Source: Clostridioides difficile ATCC 9689 = DSM 1296 (lineage in GTDB: Bacteria > Bacillota > Clostridia > Peptostreptococcales > Peptostreptococcaceae). From it: DNA of 64,000 nt. The position numbers and the translations under genes were made by a program. Shown here one piece after another: positions 45,348 to 54,040 of this stretch; within the stretch, counting starts at the first letter, position 1, and each line of letters begins with the position of its first letter. Under the pieces are notes generated by a model. It saw only the letters and a list, made by a program, of their open reading frames with translations. It did no database searches and was not told where the DNA came from. The stretch spans positions 2,914,001 through 2,978,000 of the forward strand of contig NZ_CP011968.1 in the NCBI RefSeq assembly GCF_001077535.1, written 5' to 3'.

Positions 45348-45395
45348 AAGAGAGTATCTCTAAGTGATAAAAAACACAAATGAGATACTCTTTTG
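45348..45395 (+). terminator. terminator of the CAP-domain gene
   Basis: Arms AAGAGAGTATCTC (45348-45360) and GAGATACTCTTTT (45382-45394) around a 21-base loop, ending in T residues. Confidence 0.85.
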
Positions 45396-45437
45396 TATCT
45401 ATTTTAAAATTATCAAATCCAAATATACATACTATAA

Positions 45438-45527
45438 ATATTATTTGTTCTCTTAATTTTAGTGTGTAAAACAATATATAAAAAGTATTGGCAAGATGAA
45501 AATGGAAAACTTAAAAAAGATATTTAA
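45438..45527 (+). pseudogene. possible remnant of a gene end or tiny membrane peptide
   Basis: Open frame from after a stop at 45435-45437 to TAA at 45525-45527. It encodes a hydrophobic stretch (ILFVLLILV) followed by a polar tail (KKYWQDENGKLKKDI). No ATG, GTG or TTG with a ribosome site is visible before the hydrophobic part (a GTG lies inside it). It may be the decayed C-terminus of a lost gene, or chance. Confidence 0.25.
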
Positions 45528-45564
45528 TAGGTAAAAACAAAATCTTAATATCTTCATAAAAAAA

Positions 45565-45678
45565 GGCTGTCTCAAAATAGAGATAAGGCCTTTTTCATTG
45601 TTGAAATGATTAAAATATATTTGATTTCATACAAAAAGAGTGCCTCATGAACTAAAAAGCTCACTTTGAGACACTCTC
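45565..45678 (-). repeat. MITE-like repeat, right copy (inverted)
   Basis: Reverse complement of the copy at 43933-44047 at roughly 85% identity by eye; ends GGCTGTCTCAAAATAG and CTTTGAGACACTCTC. Together the two copies bracket 1.5 kb holding the CAP gene. Confidence 0.75.
45632..45675 (-). terminator. terminator of nifJ
   Basis: On the minus strand AGTGTCTCA (45675-45667) pairs with TGAGGCACT (45647-45639), one G-U pair, then CTTTTTG. It forms one arm of the right MITE-like copy. Confidence 0.75.
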
Positions 45679-45716
45679 TTTTATCAATTCTATATAAGCA
45701 TTATAATACTTTAATA

Positions 45717-48700
45717 TTATTCAGCTAATTTTTTGTATCCTTCATATCTTTCTTTAGCATCAGCTTCAGCTTTAGCAAATAATCCATCAGCTTCCTCTGG
45801 GAATTGTTTAGCTATAGCAGAATATCTTACTTGTGCAAGTATGAAATCTTTGAAGCTTGCAGTTGGTTCTTTTGAATCTAAAGTGAATGGGTTTTTACCT
45901 TCAGCTTTTACTTCTGGATTGAATCTGTATAAATGCCAGTATCCGCAAGCAACAGCTTGTGCTTCGTTAGCTACAGTTCTTCCCATACCTTCTTTTAATC
46001 CATGGTTTATACATGGAGCATAAGCTATTATTAAAGATGGCCCATCATGTTTTTCAGCTTCTATAACGGCTTTGATAAATTGGTTTTTATCAGCACCCAT
46101 AGCAACTTGAGCTACATATACGTTTCCATATGTCATAGCCATCATTCCTAAATCTTTCTTTCTAGATTTTTTACCTGAAGCAGCAAACTTAGCCATAGCA
46201 GCAGCTGGAGTAGCTTTAGAAGCTTGACCTCCTGTATTTGAATATACTTCTGTATCAAATACAAGTACATTTACATCTTCACCAGATGCAAGAACATGGT
46301 CTAATCCACCGTAACCGATATCATATGCCCAACCGTCTCCACCTAGTATCCATTGAGATCTCTTAACTAGATAATCTTTTCTATCTTTTATAGCTTTTAC
46401 TAATTCTTTAGCTTTTTCATCTGTACAATCACAAGCTGGTTTTTCTAATAATTCAACAACCTTAGCACTTGCTACTTTAGAAGCTTCTCCATCATTTCTA
46501 GAATCTAACCACTCTGTAAATACTGCTTTAGCATCTTCACAGATATCCATAGAAACTAACTCTGTCATAGCATCTACTATTTTATTTCTTATTTGCTTAA
46601 CAGCTGTGTACATACCAAATCCATATTCAGCATTATCCTCGAATAAAGAATTTGCCCAAGATGGACCTTTACCTTCATGGTTACAAGTATAAGGAATTGA
46701 TGGTGCAGAAGCTCCCCATATAGAAGAACATCCAGTAGCATTAGCTATCATCATTCTATCTCCATATAATTGTGTAACTACTTTAATGTATGCAGTTTCT
46801 CCACATCCAGCACATGCTCCTGAAAACTCCATTAATGGTTGTCTAAATTGGCTTCCTTTAACAGTGTTTGCAGGCATAACATCACCTTTTGGAGCTACCT
46901 CATCAGGATTTACTGCAAATGCCCAATTATCTAACTCTGTATCAAGTTGAGTATCTATTGGCTTCATAACTAAAGCTTTTTCTTTAGCTGGACATATGTC
47001 AGCACAGTTTCCACATCCTGTACAGTCAAGTGGGCTAAGTTGCATTCTATATTTTAATCCTTCTAATCCTTTACCTAATGCTTTTTTAGCTTCAAATCCT
47101 TCTGGAGCATTAGCTAATTCTTCTTCAGTAACTAATACTGGTCTTATACATGAATGAGGACATATAAAAGAACATTGGTTACATTGAATACAGTTATCTA
47201 TTATCCATTCAGGAACATCAACAGCTATACCACGTTTTTCATAAGCTGCAGTACCACAAGGGAATGTTCCATCTTCTATACCATTGAATGTACTTACTGG
47301 TAAGTTGTTTCCTTCTTGTGCAGTCATTGGTCTTAGTATATTTTTTATAAATTCTGGTTCTTTAACTTCTCCTTTATCTGCATCAACAGCATTTTCCCAA
47401 GAAGCTGGAACTTCAACTTTAACTAAAGCATTTATTCCTGCATCAACAGCAGCATAGTTCATGTTAACTATTTTTTCACCTTTTTTACCATAAGCTTTAA
47501 CTATAGAATCTTTTAAGTATTTAACAGCATCTTCTTCTGGTATTATTTCAGCTAATTTAAAGAATGCAGATTGCATTATCATATTTATTCTGTTTCCAAG
47601 ACCTATTTCTTGTCCTAGTTTAACAGCGTTAACTGTATAGAATTTTATATCATTTTTAGCTATATATTGCTTCATATGAGCTGGTAAATGTTCTTCAAGT
47701 CCTGCTTGGTCCCATATAGTGTTAAGCACAAATGTACCACCTTTTTTAAGACCTTTTAATAAATCATATTGATAAACATATGATTGTTTATGACAGGCAA
47801 TATAATCAGCTTCATCTATTAAATAAGTAGCTCTTATTGGAGTATCACCAAATCTTAAGTGAGACATAGTTATACCACCAGATTTTTTAGAGTCATAATC
47901 AAAGTAAGCTTGAGCATATTTTTCAGTATGGTCACCGATTATTTTGATAGCTTGTTTATTAGCTCCAACAGTACCGTCAGAACCTAATCCCCAGAACTTA
48001 CATCTTATAGTTCCTTTAGAAGCTATTTTTATTGGCTCAGATGGAGTTAAAGAAGTATTAGTTACATCATCAACTATACCTACTGTAAATCCATTTTTAG
48101 GTTGTTCTGAAACTAAGTTATCAAAAACAGTTTTTATATCTGAAGGAGTAGTATCTTTTGAACCTAATCCGTATCTTCCACCTATTATCATAGGAGCATT
48201 TTCTTTTCCATAGAATACATCACGTACATCTAAGTATAATGGTTCACCAGTTGAACCTGGCTCTTTAGTTCTATCAAGTACACATATTCTTTCAACAGTA
48301 GATGGCATAGCATCTAAGAAATGTTTCATTGAGAATGGTCTATATAAATGAACTTTAACTAAACCATATTTTTCTCCCTTAGCATTTAAGTAATCTATAG
48401 TTTCTTCTATAGTTTCTGTTACTGAACCCATAGCTATTAATACATATTTAGCATCTTCTGCTCCATAGTAATCAAATAAACTATGTTTTCTACCTGTTAA
48501 ATTACTCATTTTTTCCATGTATTTTTCAACTATACCTACTATATTTTGATAGTATTTATTAGAAGCTTCTCTAGTTTGGAAATATATATCTGGGTTTTGA
48601 GCAGTACCACGAGCAACTGGATGATTTGGAGATAAAGCATTATCTCTAAATGCTTGAACTGCTTCAAAGTTTAATAAACTTGCATAATCTTCATTTTCTA

Positions 48701-49256
48701 GTAATTCAACTTTTTGGATTTCATGTGAAGTTCTGAATCCATCAAAGAAATGTATAAATGGTAATCTACCTTCTATTGCAGCTAAATGTGCAACAGGTGC
48801 TATATCAGCTACTTCTTGAACTGAACCAGAAGCTAATAATACACATCCAGTTTGTCTAGCAGCCATAACGTCTTGGTGATCCCCAAATATTGATAACGCT
48901 TGAGATGCTAAAGCACGAGCACTTACATGGAATACTCCTGGTAACAACTCTCCTGCAACTTTATACATGTTAGGTATCATTAATAATAAACCTTGAGATG
49001 CTGTAAAAGTAGAAGTTAAAGCTCCTCCTTGTAAAGAACCGTGGAATGTTCCTGATGCACCTGCTTCTGACTGCATTTCAACAACATTAACTGTTTGTCC
49101 AAATATATTTTTTCTTCCTTGTGATGCCCACTCATCAACTACTTCAGCCATAGTTGAAGATGGTGTGATTGGATATATAGCTGCTACATCTGTAAACGCA
49201 TAGGCAACATGAGCTGCAGCTGTATTTCCATCAAGTGTTTTCATAAACTTAGCCAT
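45717..49256 (-). CDS. nifJ: pyruvate:ferredoxin oxidoreductase, single-chain
   Basis: 1179 residues, the usual length of single-chain PFOR. Domains in order: alpha-type N-terminal domain ('AYAFTDVAAIYPITPSS'), domain II/III, gamma-like domain, a ferredoxin-like insert with two [4Fe-4S] motifs ('CIQCNQCSFICPHSC' and 'CTGCGNCADICP'), and the TPP domain with 'CAGCGETAYIK' and 'GDGWAYDIGYGGLDHV'. Oxidises pyruvate to acetyl-CoA and CO2 with reduced ferredoxin as electron product. ATG nine bases behind AAGGAGG. Ends with the terminator within the right inverted repeat. Confidence 0.97.
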   Translation of the reverse strand: MAKFMKTLDGNTAAAHVAYAFTDVAAIYPITPSSTMAEVVDEWASQGRKNIFGQTVNVVEMQSEAGASGTFHGSLQGGALTSTFTASQGLLLMIPNMYKVAGELLPGVFHVSARALASQALSIFGDHQDVMAARQTGCVLLASGSVQEVADIAPVAHLAAIEGRLPFIHFFDGFRTSHEIQKVELLENEDYASLLNFEAVQAFRDNALSPNHPVARGTAQNPDIYFQTREASNKYYQNIVGIVEKYMEKMSNLTGRKHSLFDYYGAEDAKYVLIAMGSVTETIEETIDYLNAKGEKYGLVKVHLYRPFSMKHFLDAMPSTVERICVLDRTKEPGSTGEPLYLDVRDVFYGKENAPMIIGGRYGLGSKDTTPSDIKTVFDNLVSEQPKNGFTVGIVDDVTNTSLTPSEPIKIASKGTIRCKFWGLGSDGTVGANKQAIKIIGDHTEKYAQAYFDYDSKKSGGITMSHLRFGDTPIRATYLIDEADYIACHKQSYVYQYDLLKGLKKGGTFVLNTIWDQAGLEEHLPAHMKQYIAKNDIKFYTVNAVKLGQEIGLGNRINMIMQSAFFKLAEIIPEEDAVKYLKDSIVKAYGKKGEKIVNMNYAAVDAGINALVKVEVPASWENAVDADKGEVKEPEFIKNILRPMTAQEGNNLPVSTFNGIEDGTFPCGTAAYEKRGIAVDVPEWIIDNCIQCNQCSFICPHSCIRPVLVTEEELANAPEGFEAKKALGKGLEGLKYRMQLSPLDCTGCGNCADICPAKEKALVMKPIDTQLDTELDNWAFAVNPDEVAPKGDVMPANTVKGSQFRQPLMEFSGACAGCGETAYIKVVTQLYGDRMMIANATGCSSIWGASAPSIPYTCNHEGKGPSWANSLFEDNAEYGFGMYTAVKQIRNKIVDAMTELVSMDICEDAKAVFTEWLDSRNDGEASKVASAKVVELLEKPACDCTDEKAKELVKAIKDRKDYLVKRSQWILGGDGWAYDIGYGGLDHVLASGEDVNVLVFDTEVYSNTGGQASKATPAAAMAKFAASGKKSRKKDLGMMAMTYGNVYVAQVAMGADKNQFIKAVIEAEKHDGPSLIIAYAPCINHGLKEGMGRTVANEAQAVACGYWHLYRFNPEVKAEGKNPFTLDSKEPTASFKDFILAQVRYSAIAKQFPEEADGLFAKAEADAKERYEGYKKLAE

Positions 49257-49773
49257 AATATGTATCCTCCTTGATAGCTACAATTGTACTTGTTTATAAC
49301 AAGTCTATTTTTTTATATTTACATATAATTTACACAACAAAAATATAAACACACATATAGTCGCGCAAATACTCTATCTTCTAATATAATACTACAGATT
49401 AGATAAAATTCCTTTGAAAATTGTAAATTAATTACATATTTAAGTAGATTTTTTTTAAAATTAAATATGTTAAGTTTTTTTCATAATTTTGTATACAATA
49501 TATAATAAATTAAGTTAGACTTTTCAAACTTTTTTATCTATTTGTTTATATTAGTACAAAAAGTAAAATAATTATCTTTATTATATGTAAATTTTTATAT
49601 ATATAATTTTACCATATTACATCATATTTTTGTAAGTTTTTATTACATTTTTTATAATACCCCTTTATTTTATAAATTAATCTAATCGATTAAATTTATC
49701 CTATAGAAATTTATTACATTTAAAAATATGCTAGCAAATAAAATATCTACTAGCATAAAGTCTATTTATAATA
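49257..49773. other. 517-base gap upstream of nifJ
   Basis: Contains the pduL terminator, a possible nifJ promoter on the minus strand (TTGAAA 49527-49522, 17 bases, TATATA 49504-49499), implying a leader of about 235 bases, and a short palindrome ACTTGT-N5-ACAAGT (49288-49304) just before the ribosome site. No gene seen. Confidence 0.45.
49722..49757 (-). terminator. terminator of pduL
   Basis: Eight-base-pair stem (49727-49734 with 49750-49757), 15-base loop, TTTTTA tail on the minus strand. Confidence 0.75.
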
Positions 49774-50343
49774 TTAATCAACTATTAATTCTACTAAATC
49801 TCCATTTTTAACGCCTGCTGCATTTCCTTCTTCCATATCAACATGCATTTCTAGATTAAAGCTGTCACTAGCTCTTACTAATACATTTTCAAATACTAAT
49901 GCTCTTGGTCCAGATGTTTTAACTTTTACTATTTGCTTATCAGTTACACCAAATTTAGCAGCATCTTCATTGCTCATATGTATATGTCTAGAAGCAACTA
50001 TAACTCCTTCTTTCATTTCAACTTCTCCAGCAGGTCCTACTAATTTAACACCTGGAGTTCCAGCTATATCACCAGATTCTTTTATTGGTGCTTTTACTCC
50101 TAATGGGAAACCATCTGCTAAAGATATTTCAACTTGAGTATGAGCTCTAGCTGGTCCTAGTACTCTAACTCCTTTTAAAGTTCCTTTTGGTCCTACTAAA
50201 TCCACTTTTTCTTCACAGGCATATTGCCCTGGTTGAGATAATGGTTTAAATTTAGTTAACTCATGACCTGCTCCAAATAATACGTCTATATCAGCTTGAC
50301 TCAAATGAACATGTTTATTAGATAATGCTATTGGTAATTTCAT
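49774..50343 (-). CDS. pduL: PduL-type phosphate acyltransferase
   Basis: 189 residues made of two related beta-barrel halves. Metal-binding histidines are visible in 'NKHVHLS' (residues 9-15), 'SRHIHMS' (near 118) and 'EMHVDMEEGNA' (near 163). It converts acyl-CoA and phosphate to acyl-phosphate and CoA. The classic PduL resides in propanediol microcompartments. This one has no encapsulation peptide extension at the N-terminus (it begins directly MKLPIALS) and sits beside PFOR, so a housekeeping acetyl-CoA to acetyl-phosphate role is likely. ATG behind AAGGAGGG. Confidence 0.92.
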   Translation of the reverse strand: MKLPIALSNKHVHLSQADIDVLFGAGHELTKFKPLSQPGQYACEEKVDLVGPKGTLKGVRVLGPARAHTQVEISLADGFPLGVKAPIKESGDIAGTPGVKLVGPAGEVEMKEGVIVASRHIHMSNEDAAKFGVTDKQIVKVKTSGPRALVFENVLVRASDSFNLEMHVDMEEGNAAGVKNGDLVELIVD

Positions 50344-50414
50344 TGAAATTCCCTCCTTTTAATTATTTAAATTATTGCAATACAATTATACATAATATTA
50401 CCTACAAAATCAAA

Positions 50415-51023
50415 TTATATTGAATCAATATATATCTTTAAATTTTTATATATTATATCTTTAAATTCTTGATTATCTATATAAGATACATCATCTGTAT
50501 TGTTTAAATATATATTGTGTAAAAGTTTAGTATTTATACTCTTAAAGAAAAAATCCATAACAATCTGTCCACCTTTAAACTGTGAATCATATGATTTACT
50601 CCCTCCCACTGCAATATACATTCCTATCCGTTTCTTACTTCTATCAATTGAAGGTTTATTTAATACATATTTACTTGCATATATAGCTTGAGTTCTATCA
50701 ACAACAGTCTTTAATTTAGCTGATATTGAATCAAAATGTACAGGACTTATTACTATAGTTCCTTTTGAATCATCAAACATTTTATATAATGGCTTCATAT
50801 CATCATTAAACTTGCAATACCCTGTTTTTTCACAAAATCCACATGCTGTGCAATATTCAATATCCATATTGTAGATATTAAATATTTTACAACTTAATCC
50901 ACACTCTTCTAGCATAGCTTTTACTTCATTTGCTATAAAACTGCAATTTTTATTAATTCTTGGACTTCCATTTATTATTATAATCTCTGGACTTTTAAGT
51001 CCTTTTTTATCGTTTGAATCCAT
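50415..51023 (-). CDS. NAD(P)H-dependent FMN reductase/iron-sulfur flavoprotein-like
   Basis: 202 residues from ATG 51023 (AGGTAG ahead; a TTG at 51029 is the alternative). Flavodoxin-like fold: FMN loop 'IINGSPRINKNCSFI', 'CTACGFCEKTGYC' giving a CxxCxxC...C cluster that can hold an iron-sulfur centre or act in redox, and 'TIVISPVHFDSISAKLKTVVDR' (quoted in part). Probable electron carrier or reductase in the cytoplasm, partner unknown. It begins seven bases after the upstream phosphatase gene stop and is probably cotranscribed with it. Confidence 0.8.
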   Translation of the reverse strand: MDSNDKKGLKSPEIIIINGSPRINKNCSFIANEVKAMLEECGLSCKIFNIYNMDIEYCTACGFCEKTGYCKFNDDMKPLYKMFDDSKGTIVISPVHFDSISAKLKTVVDRTQAIYASKYVLNKPSIDRSKKRIGMYIAVGGSKSYDSQFKGGQIVMDFFFKSINTKLLHNIYLNNTDDVSYIDNQEFKDIIYKNLKIYIDSI

Positions 51024-51030
51024 AATCAAT

Positions 51031-52794
51031 CTACCTATCCTTTAACATAACTATTAAAATATCATCATCATAATTATCTTTTGATGAGAAGTTCTTTAAA
51101 TCCAATTTTAGATTTTCTACTATTAACTGTTGATTTAATCTAAAATTTTCTTTTAGAAAGTTTTCTAATCGGTTTATACCATACTCTTCTTTTGATGAAT
51201 TTTTTATCTCTAAAATTCCATCAGTGTACATACATACCATTGCATAATCTTCCATTGAAAGAGTATTATTTTCATAAGTAGCATCTTCCATTATTCCAAT
51301 AGGTATGCCCTTTTTACAATTTAAATTATTTTCTATTGTGCCATCTTTCTTTACAACTACAGGACTATAGTGACCTGCATTAGACACAGTAATCATATTT
51401 TCTTTAGTATCTATAATACCTATCAAACAAGTTGTAAATACTCCCATCTTGTCAAATTCATCATATAACATCCTATTTAAATTTGTCATTATTTCTCTTG
51501 GTGTATTGTATTGATTGCATAATACTTTAAAAGCACCTTTTATCATTGCAACAACATAATTTGATACCATTCCATGTCCCATTACATCAGCAACAATATA
51601 AACTATATGTTCGTCATCCACTTTTGTAGCATAATAAAAATCTCCACCTACTACCCTTGCTGGTTTATGGTAAAAATAAAGTTCTTTCTCATCATTACAA
51701 TCCATTTTACCTTTATCCATAATAAGCTGTTGTTGTTTATTTAATATGTTCAACTCATTTTCAAGAACTTTGTGTTTTACTTCCTTTTCATTATGTTCAT
51801 ATAATTGCATACCAACAGAAACTTGTTTGGACAATATACTAAGAATATTTAAATCATCACTAGTATAGTTTTTGCTATTTGCACAAACTATACATCCTAT
51901 AGTATCATTTTTATCCTGAAGTTTGTAATATATATAACTTTCCAAATTTATTCCCTTTTTTGAGCATGGTTTTAAATTATTTAAATACCCCCCCAATGAC
52001 TCTTTCTTTAAAAACATATCAATCATAGGATATAAATTTGTTTTCTTTTTTTGCTCAACATTATAACAACTAACTATAGCATCCTTATTATGATGACTAT
52101 TTATAATTATTAAAGCTTCTTTACTATTAGTAATATTACACGCTTGTTTACTTAAATTTTCCAAAAATCCATCAATACTCTTATTAAGGTATAGTTTTTT
52201 AGTAGCTTCATTTATGGCACTTATTGAGCCTCTTAGTTTATCAATTAAAATTTGTACATTATTATTTTTATTAGTTATTTCTATTGATAAACTTAAGAGT
52301 GATGCAACAGATGATATAAAATCTATATCTTGTTCTGTTATATAATCATCCTCTTTTAAAAAACAAGTCATAAATCCAACAACTACGTTATTTATTATAA
52401 AAGGAAAAACTATTCTCCCAATATAACCTTCAGCTTTTGCTAAATCTCGTTCACCTTCTGCTCTAGAATCTTCAAATACATTTTCCACATATATTATCTT
52501 TTTTTCATTTACAGCCTCATGTATATACTCTGGATATGTGTCAAAATCAATTTTTGCACCTTTAAGACTATTTATTGGAAAAATTTGAGGTACATATTCT
52601 AAGGTTTGCGAACATACTAAGTAGGCATATTTAGAATCATTTTTATAAAATAGATTCACACATGCCTTTGTAGGGTGAACAACTTCTAACATTTTTTCTA
52701 TTATGTCATCTTTTATATTAAAAAAATCTGTAGATTCAGTCACCATAGCGGATATTTCCACTAAATTCTTCATTTTATAACTGCCATTAGTCAT
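51031..52794 (-). CDS. rsbZ: GAF-GAF-PP2C (SpoIIE-type) serine phosphatase, probable RsbZ
   Basis: 587 residues from ATG 52794 (GGGGGAG nine bases ahead; TTG 52800 is too close). Two GAF-like sensor domains (about 10-165 and 195-340), a short coiled linker, then a PP2C phosphatase domain (about 375-587) with metal-binding landmarks 'RVVGGDFYYA', 'VADVMGHGMVSN', 'SNAGHYSPVV' and 'MYTDGILEIKN'. RsbU/RsbP-type phosphatases dephosphorylate an anti-anti-sigma factor to free sigma-B. Location next to the flavoprotein and PFOR agrees with my recollection of C. difficile RsbZ; the symbol rests partly on that memory. Confidence 0.85.
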   Translation of the reverse strand: MTNGSYKMKNLVEISAMVTESTDFFNIKDDIIEKMLEVVHPTKACVNLFYKNDSKYAYLVCSQTLEYVPQIFPINSLKGAKIDFDTYPEYIHEAVNEKKIIYVENVFEDSRAEGERDLAKAEGYIGRIVFPFIINNVVVGFMTCFLKEDDYITEQDIDFISSVASLLSLSIEITNKNNNVQILIDKLRGSISAINEATKKLYLNKSIDGFLENLSKQACNITNSKEALIIINSHHNKDAIVSCYNVEQKKKTNLYPMIDMFLKKESLGGYLNNLKPCSKKGINLESYIYYKLQDKNDTIGCIVCANSKNYTSDDLNILSILSKQVSVGMQLYEHNEKEVKHKVLENELNILNKQQQLIMDKGKMDCNDEKELYFYHKPARVVGGDFYYATKVDDEHIVYIVADVMGHGMVSNYVVAMIKGAFKVLCNQYNTPREIMTNLNRMLYDEFDKMGVFTTCLIGIIDTKENMITVSNAGHYSPVVVKKDGTIENNLNCKKGIPIGIMEDATYENNTLSMEDYAMVCMYTDGILEIKNSSKEEYGINRLENFLKENFRLNQQLIVENLKLDLKNFSSKDNYDDDILIVMLKDR

Positions 52795-52836
52795 ACTCAA
52801 TTTCTCCCCCTATATATTAAACTATTTATTAGTATT

Positions 52837-53298
52837 TTAACATACATTCTTTATAGTAAAAACAAAAACAACGACAAAACTAGCAACTAATATCCAGTTA
52901 AATCCTGTCAATAATCCTATAAGAAGTAATGTAATTAATGCATTTAGACCTGTTCTCCCTTTTTCATCCATAAAAGTTATTTTAGAGATGTCGATATTAT
53001 TTTTCACATTATTTATATGCTCTTTTACTTGTTCTTCCATATTTCTTTTATATAGTATATAAACTACACCAACTAAAAACACTCCTATACCTAAAACCAT
53101 GTTTAAATTAAAAGCTACCATAAGCAATATTGAACCAAAAGCTAACTTTAAAAGCTTAAAAAATACACTATCTATCTTTAGAGTTATATTTCTGATTTCT
53201 TTACATTCATCTCTTAAAGAATATCCACTTGAATCTAAGTTATTAATCTTTGTTTTTACAATTTCAGAATAAAAAAGCTTTATTATCCCATTTAACAT
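52837..53298 (-). CDS. membrane protein of unknown function
   Basis: Not recognised. 153 residues from ATG 53298, eight bases after AGGAG (two nearer start codons overlap that site). Hydrophilic N-terminal third, two closely spaced membrane helices (about 55-90), a charged middle, and a final hydrophobic pair (about 115-150) ending in Cys. It lies 42 bases upstream of rsbZ on the same strand, so cotranscription is likely and a link with stress signalling is possible but unproven. Confidence 0.75.
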   Translation of the reverse strand: MLNGIIKLFYSEIVKTKINNLDSSGYSLRDECKEIRNITLKIDSVFFKLLKLAFGSILLMVAFNLNMVLGIGVFLVGVVYILYKRNMEEQVKEHINNVKNNIDISKITFMDEKGRTGLNALITLLLIGLLTGFNWILVASFVVVFVFTIKNVC

Positions 53299-53486
53299 TT
53301 TCATCACTCCTAAATATTTTACATATATTTGTAAGTTTTACAATTATAATATTTTTTATACTTGGTAATAATAAAAAATAACAAATATTTTATGATTTAG
53401 TATTTATTGTAAATAAGTTATTGAAGCTTTATTAGTTAAGTATAGATTTTTAATAAATATTTTTATAATTAGAAGGAAGTGGTTTT

Positions 53487-53948
53487 GTGCAAATAGAACA
53501 ACTCGATTTAGAAACGAGAAATAAAATATACTGCTATACTAAAAAAATTCTTAGAAAATATCAAAAAGGCATAACATCTGGAAAATTAACAGCAGATAAA
53601 TTTGCAGATAATATATTGTCTCAAGATTTTATCAGTAGTATACTTAATGAAAAAATAGTCAATGAGACAAACTTTAAGATATCTTATAGAAACTATATAG
53701 AAACTTTAATAAATATTCAAAATGAAAATTTATCTAACTTAAGAAAAAAATCTACTAAAACTGCAAAATGTTTCAATATCTCTCAAATAACCCAATTAAA
53801 AAACTTACTAAGTAATACTGGTTATAATTTATTAATTCCATATAAATACTTAACTGCTAGAGATATAGAAGGAATAGTTACTCTTATTAATACTGGGTCT
53901 ATTGAACTTGGAAATGAGAGAATCTATAATTATATATCAAAAGCATAA
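53487..53948 (+). CDS. hypothetical cytoplasmic protein
   Basis: Not recognised. 153 residues, mainly helical by composition, Lys/Asn/Ile-rich, no membrane segment or cysteine cluster. GTG start at 53487 with AAGGAAGTGG just before it; no better ATG. The last third ('LTARDIEGIVTLINTG', 'NERIYNYISKA') looks like a compact helical domain. Divergent from the membrane protein gene, with its own strong terminator. A weak promoter (TTATTG, 17 bases, TATAGA) may lie about 50 bases upstream. Confidence 0.75.
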   Translation: MQIEQLDLETRNKIYCYTKKILRKYQKGITSGKLTADKFADNILSQDFISSILNEKIVNETNFKISYRNYIETLINIQNENLSNLRKKSTKTAKCFNISQITQLKNLLSNTGYNLLIPYKYLTARDIEGIVTLINTGSIELGNERIYNYISKA

Positions 53949-53965
53949 TAATTTAAACCTATTAT

Positions 53966-54022
53966 AAAAAGGCAATTTATTTAATAAAAAATATTTTTAA
54001 TATTAAATAAATTGCCTTTTTA
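53966..54022 (+). terminator. very strong bidirectional terminator
   Basis: Perfect 21-bp stem (53966-53986 with 54001-54021), 14-base loop that can itself pair, T tracts on both sides. Serves both the gene at 53487 and the small minus-strand gene at 54041. Confidence 0.92.
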
Positions 54023-54040
54023 ATTTTGGATTAAATACTG

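Larger units (their letters stand above)
45325..45716. other. intergenic region between the CAP gene and nifJ
   Basis: Holds the CAP-gene terminator (45348-45395), a short open stretch that looks like a gene tail (45438-45527), and the inverted MITE-like copy including the nifJ terminator (45565-45678). Confidence 0.55.

Noticed and set aside
49288-49304. Rex redox-regulator site upstream of nifJ
   Set aside because: Spacing and half-sites differ from TTGTTAA-N4-TTAACAA; it is kept only as an unexplained palindrome.
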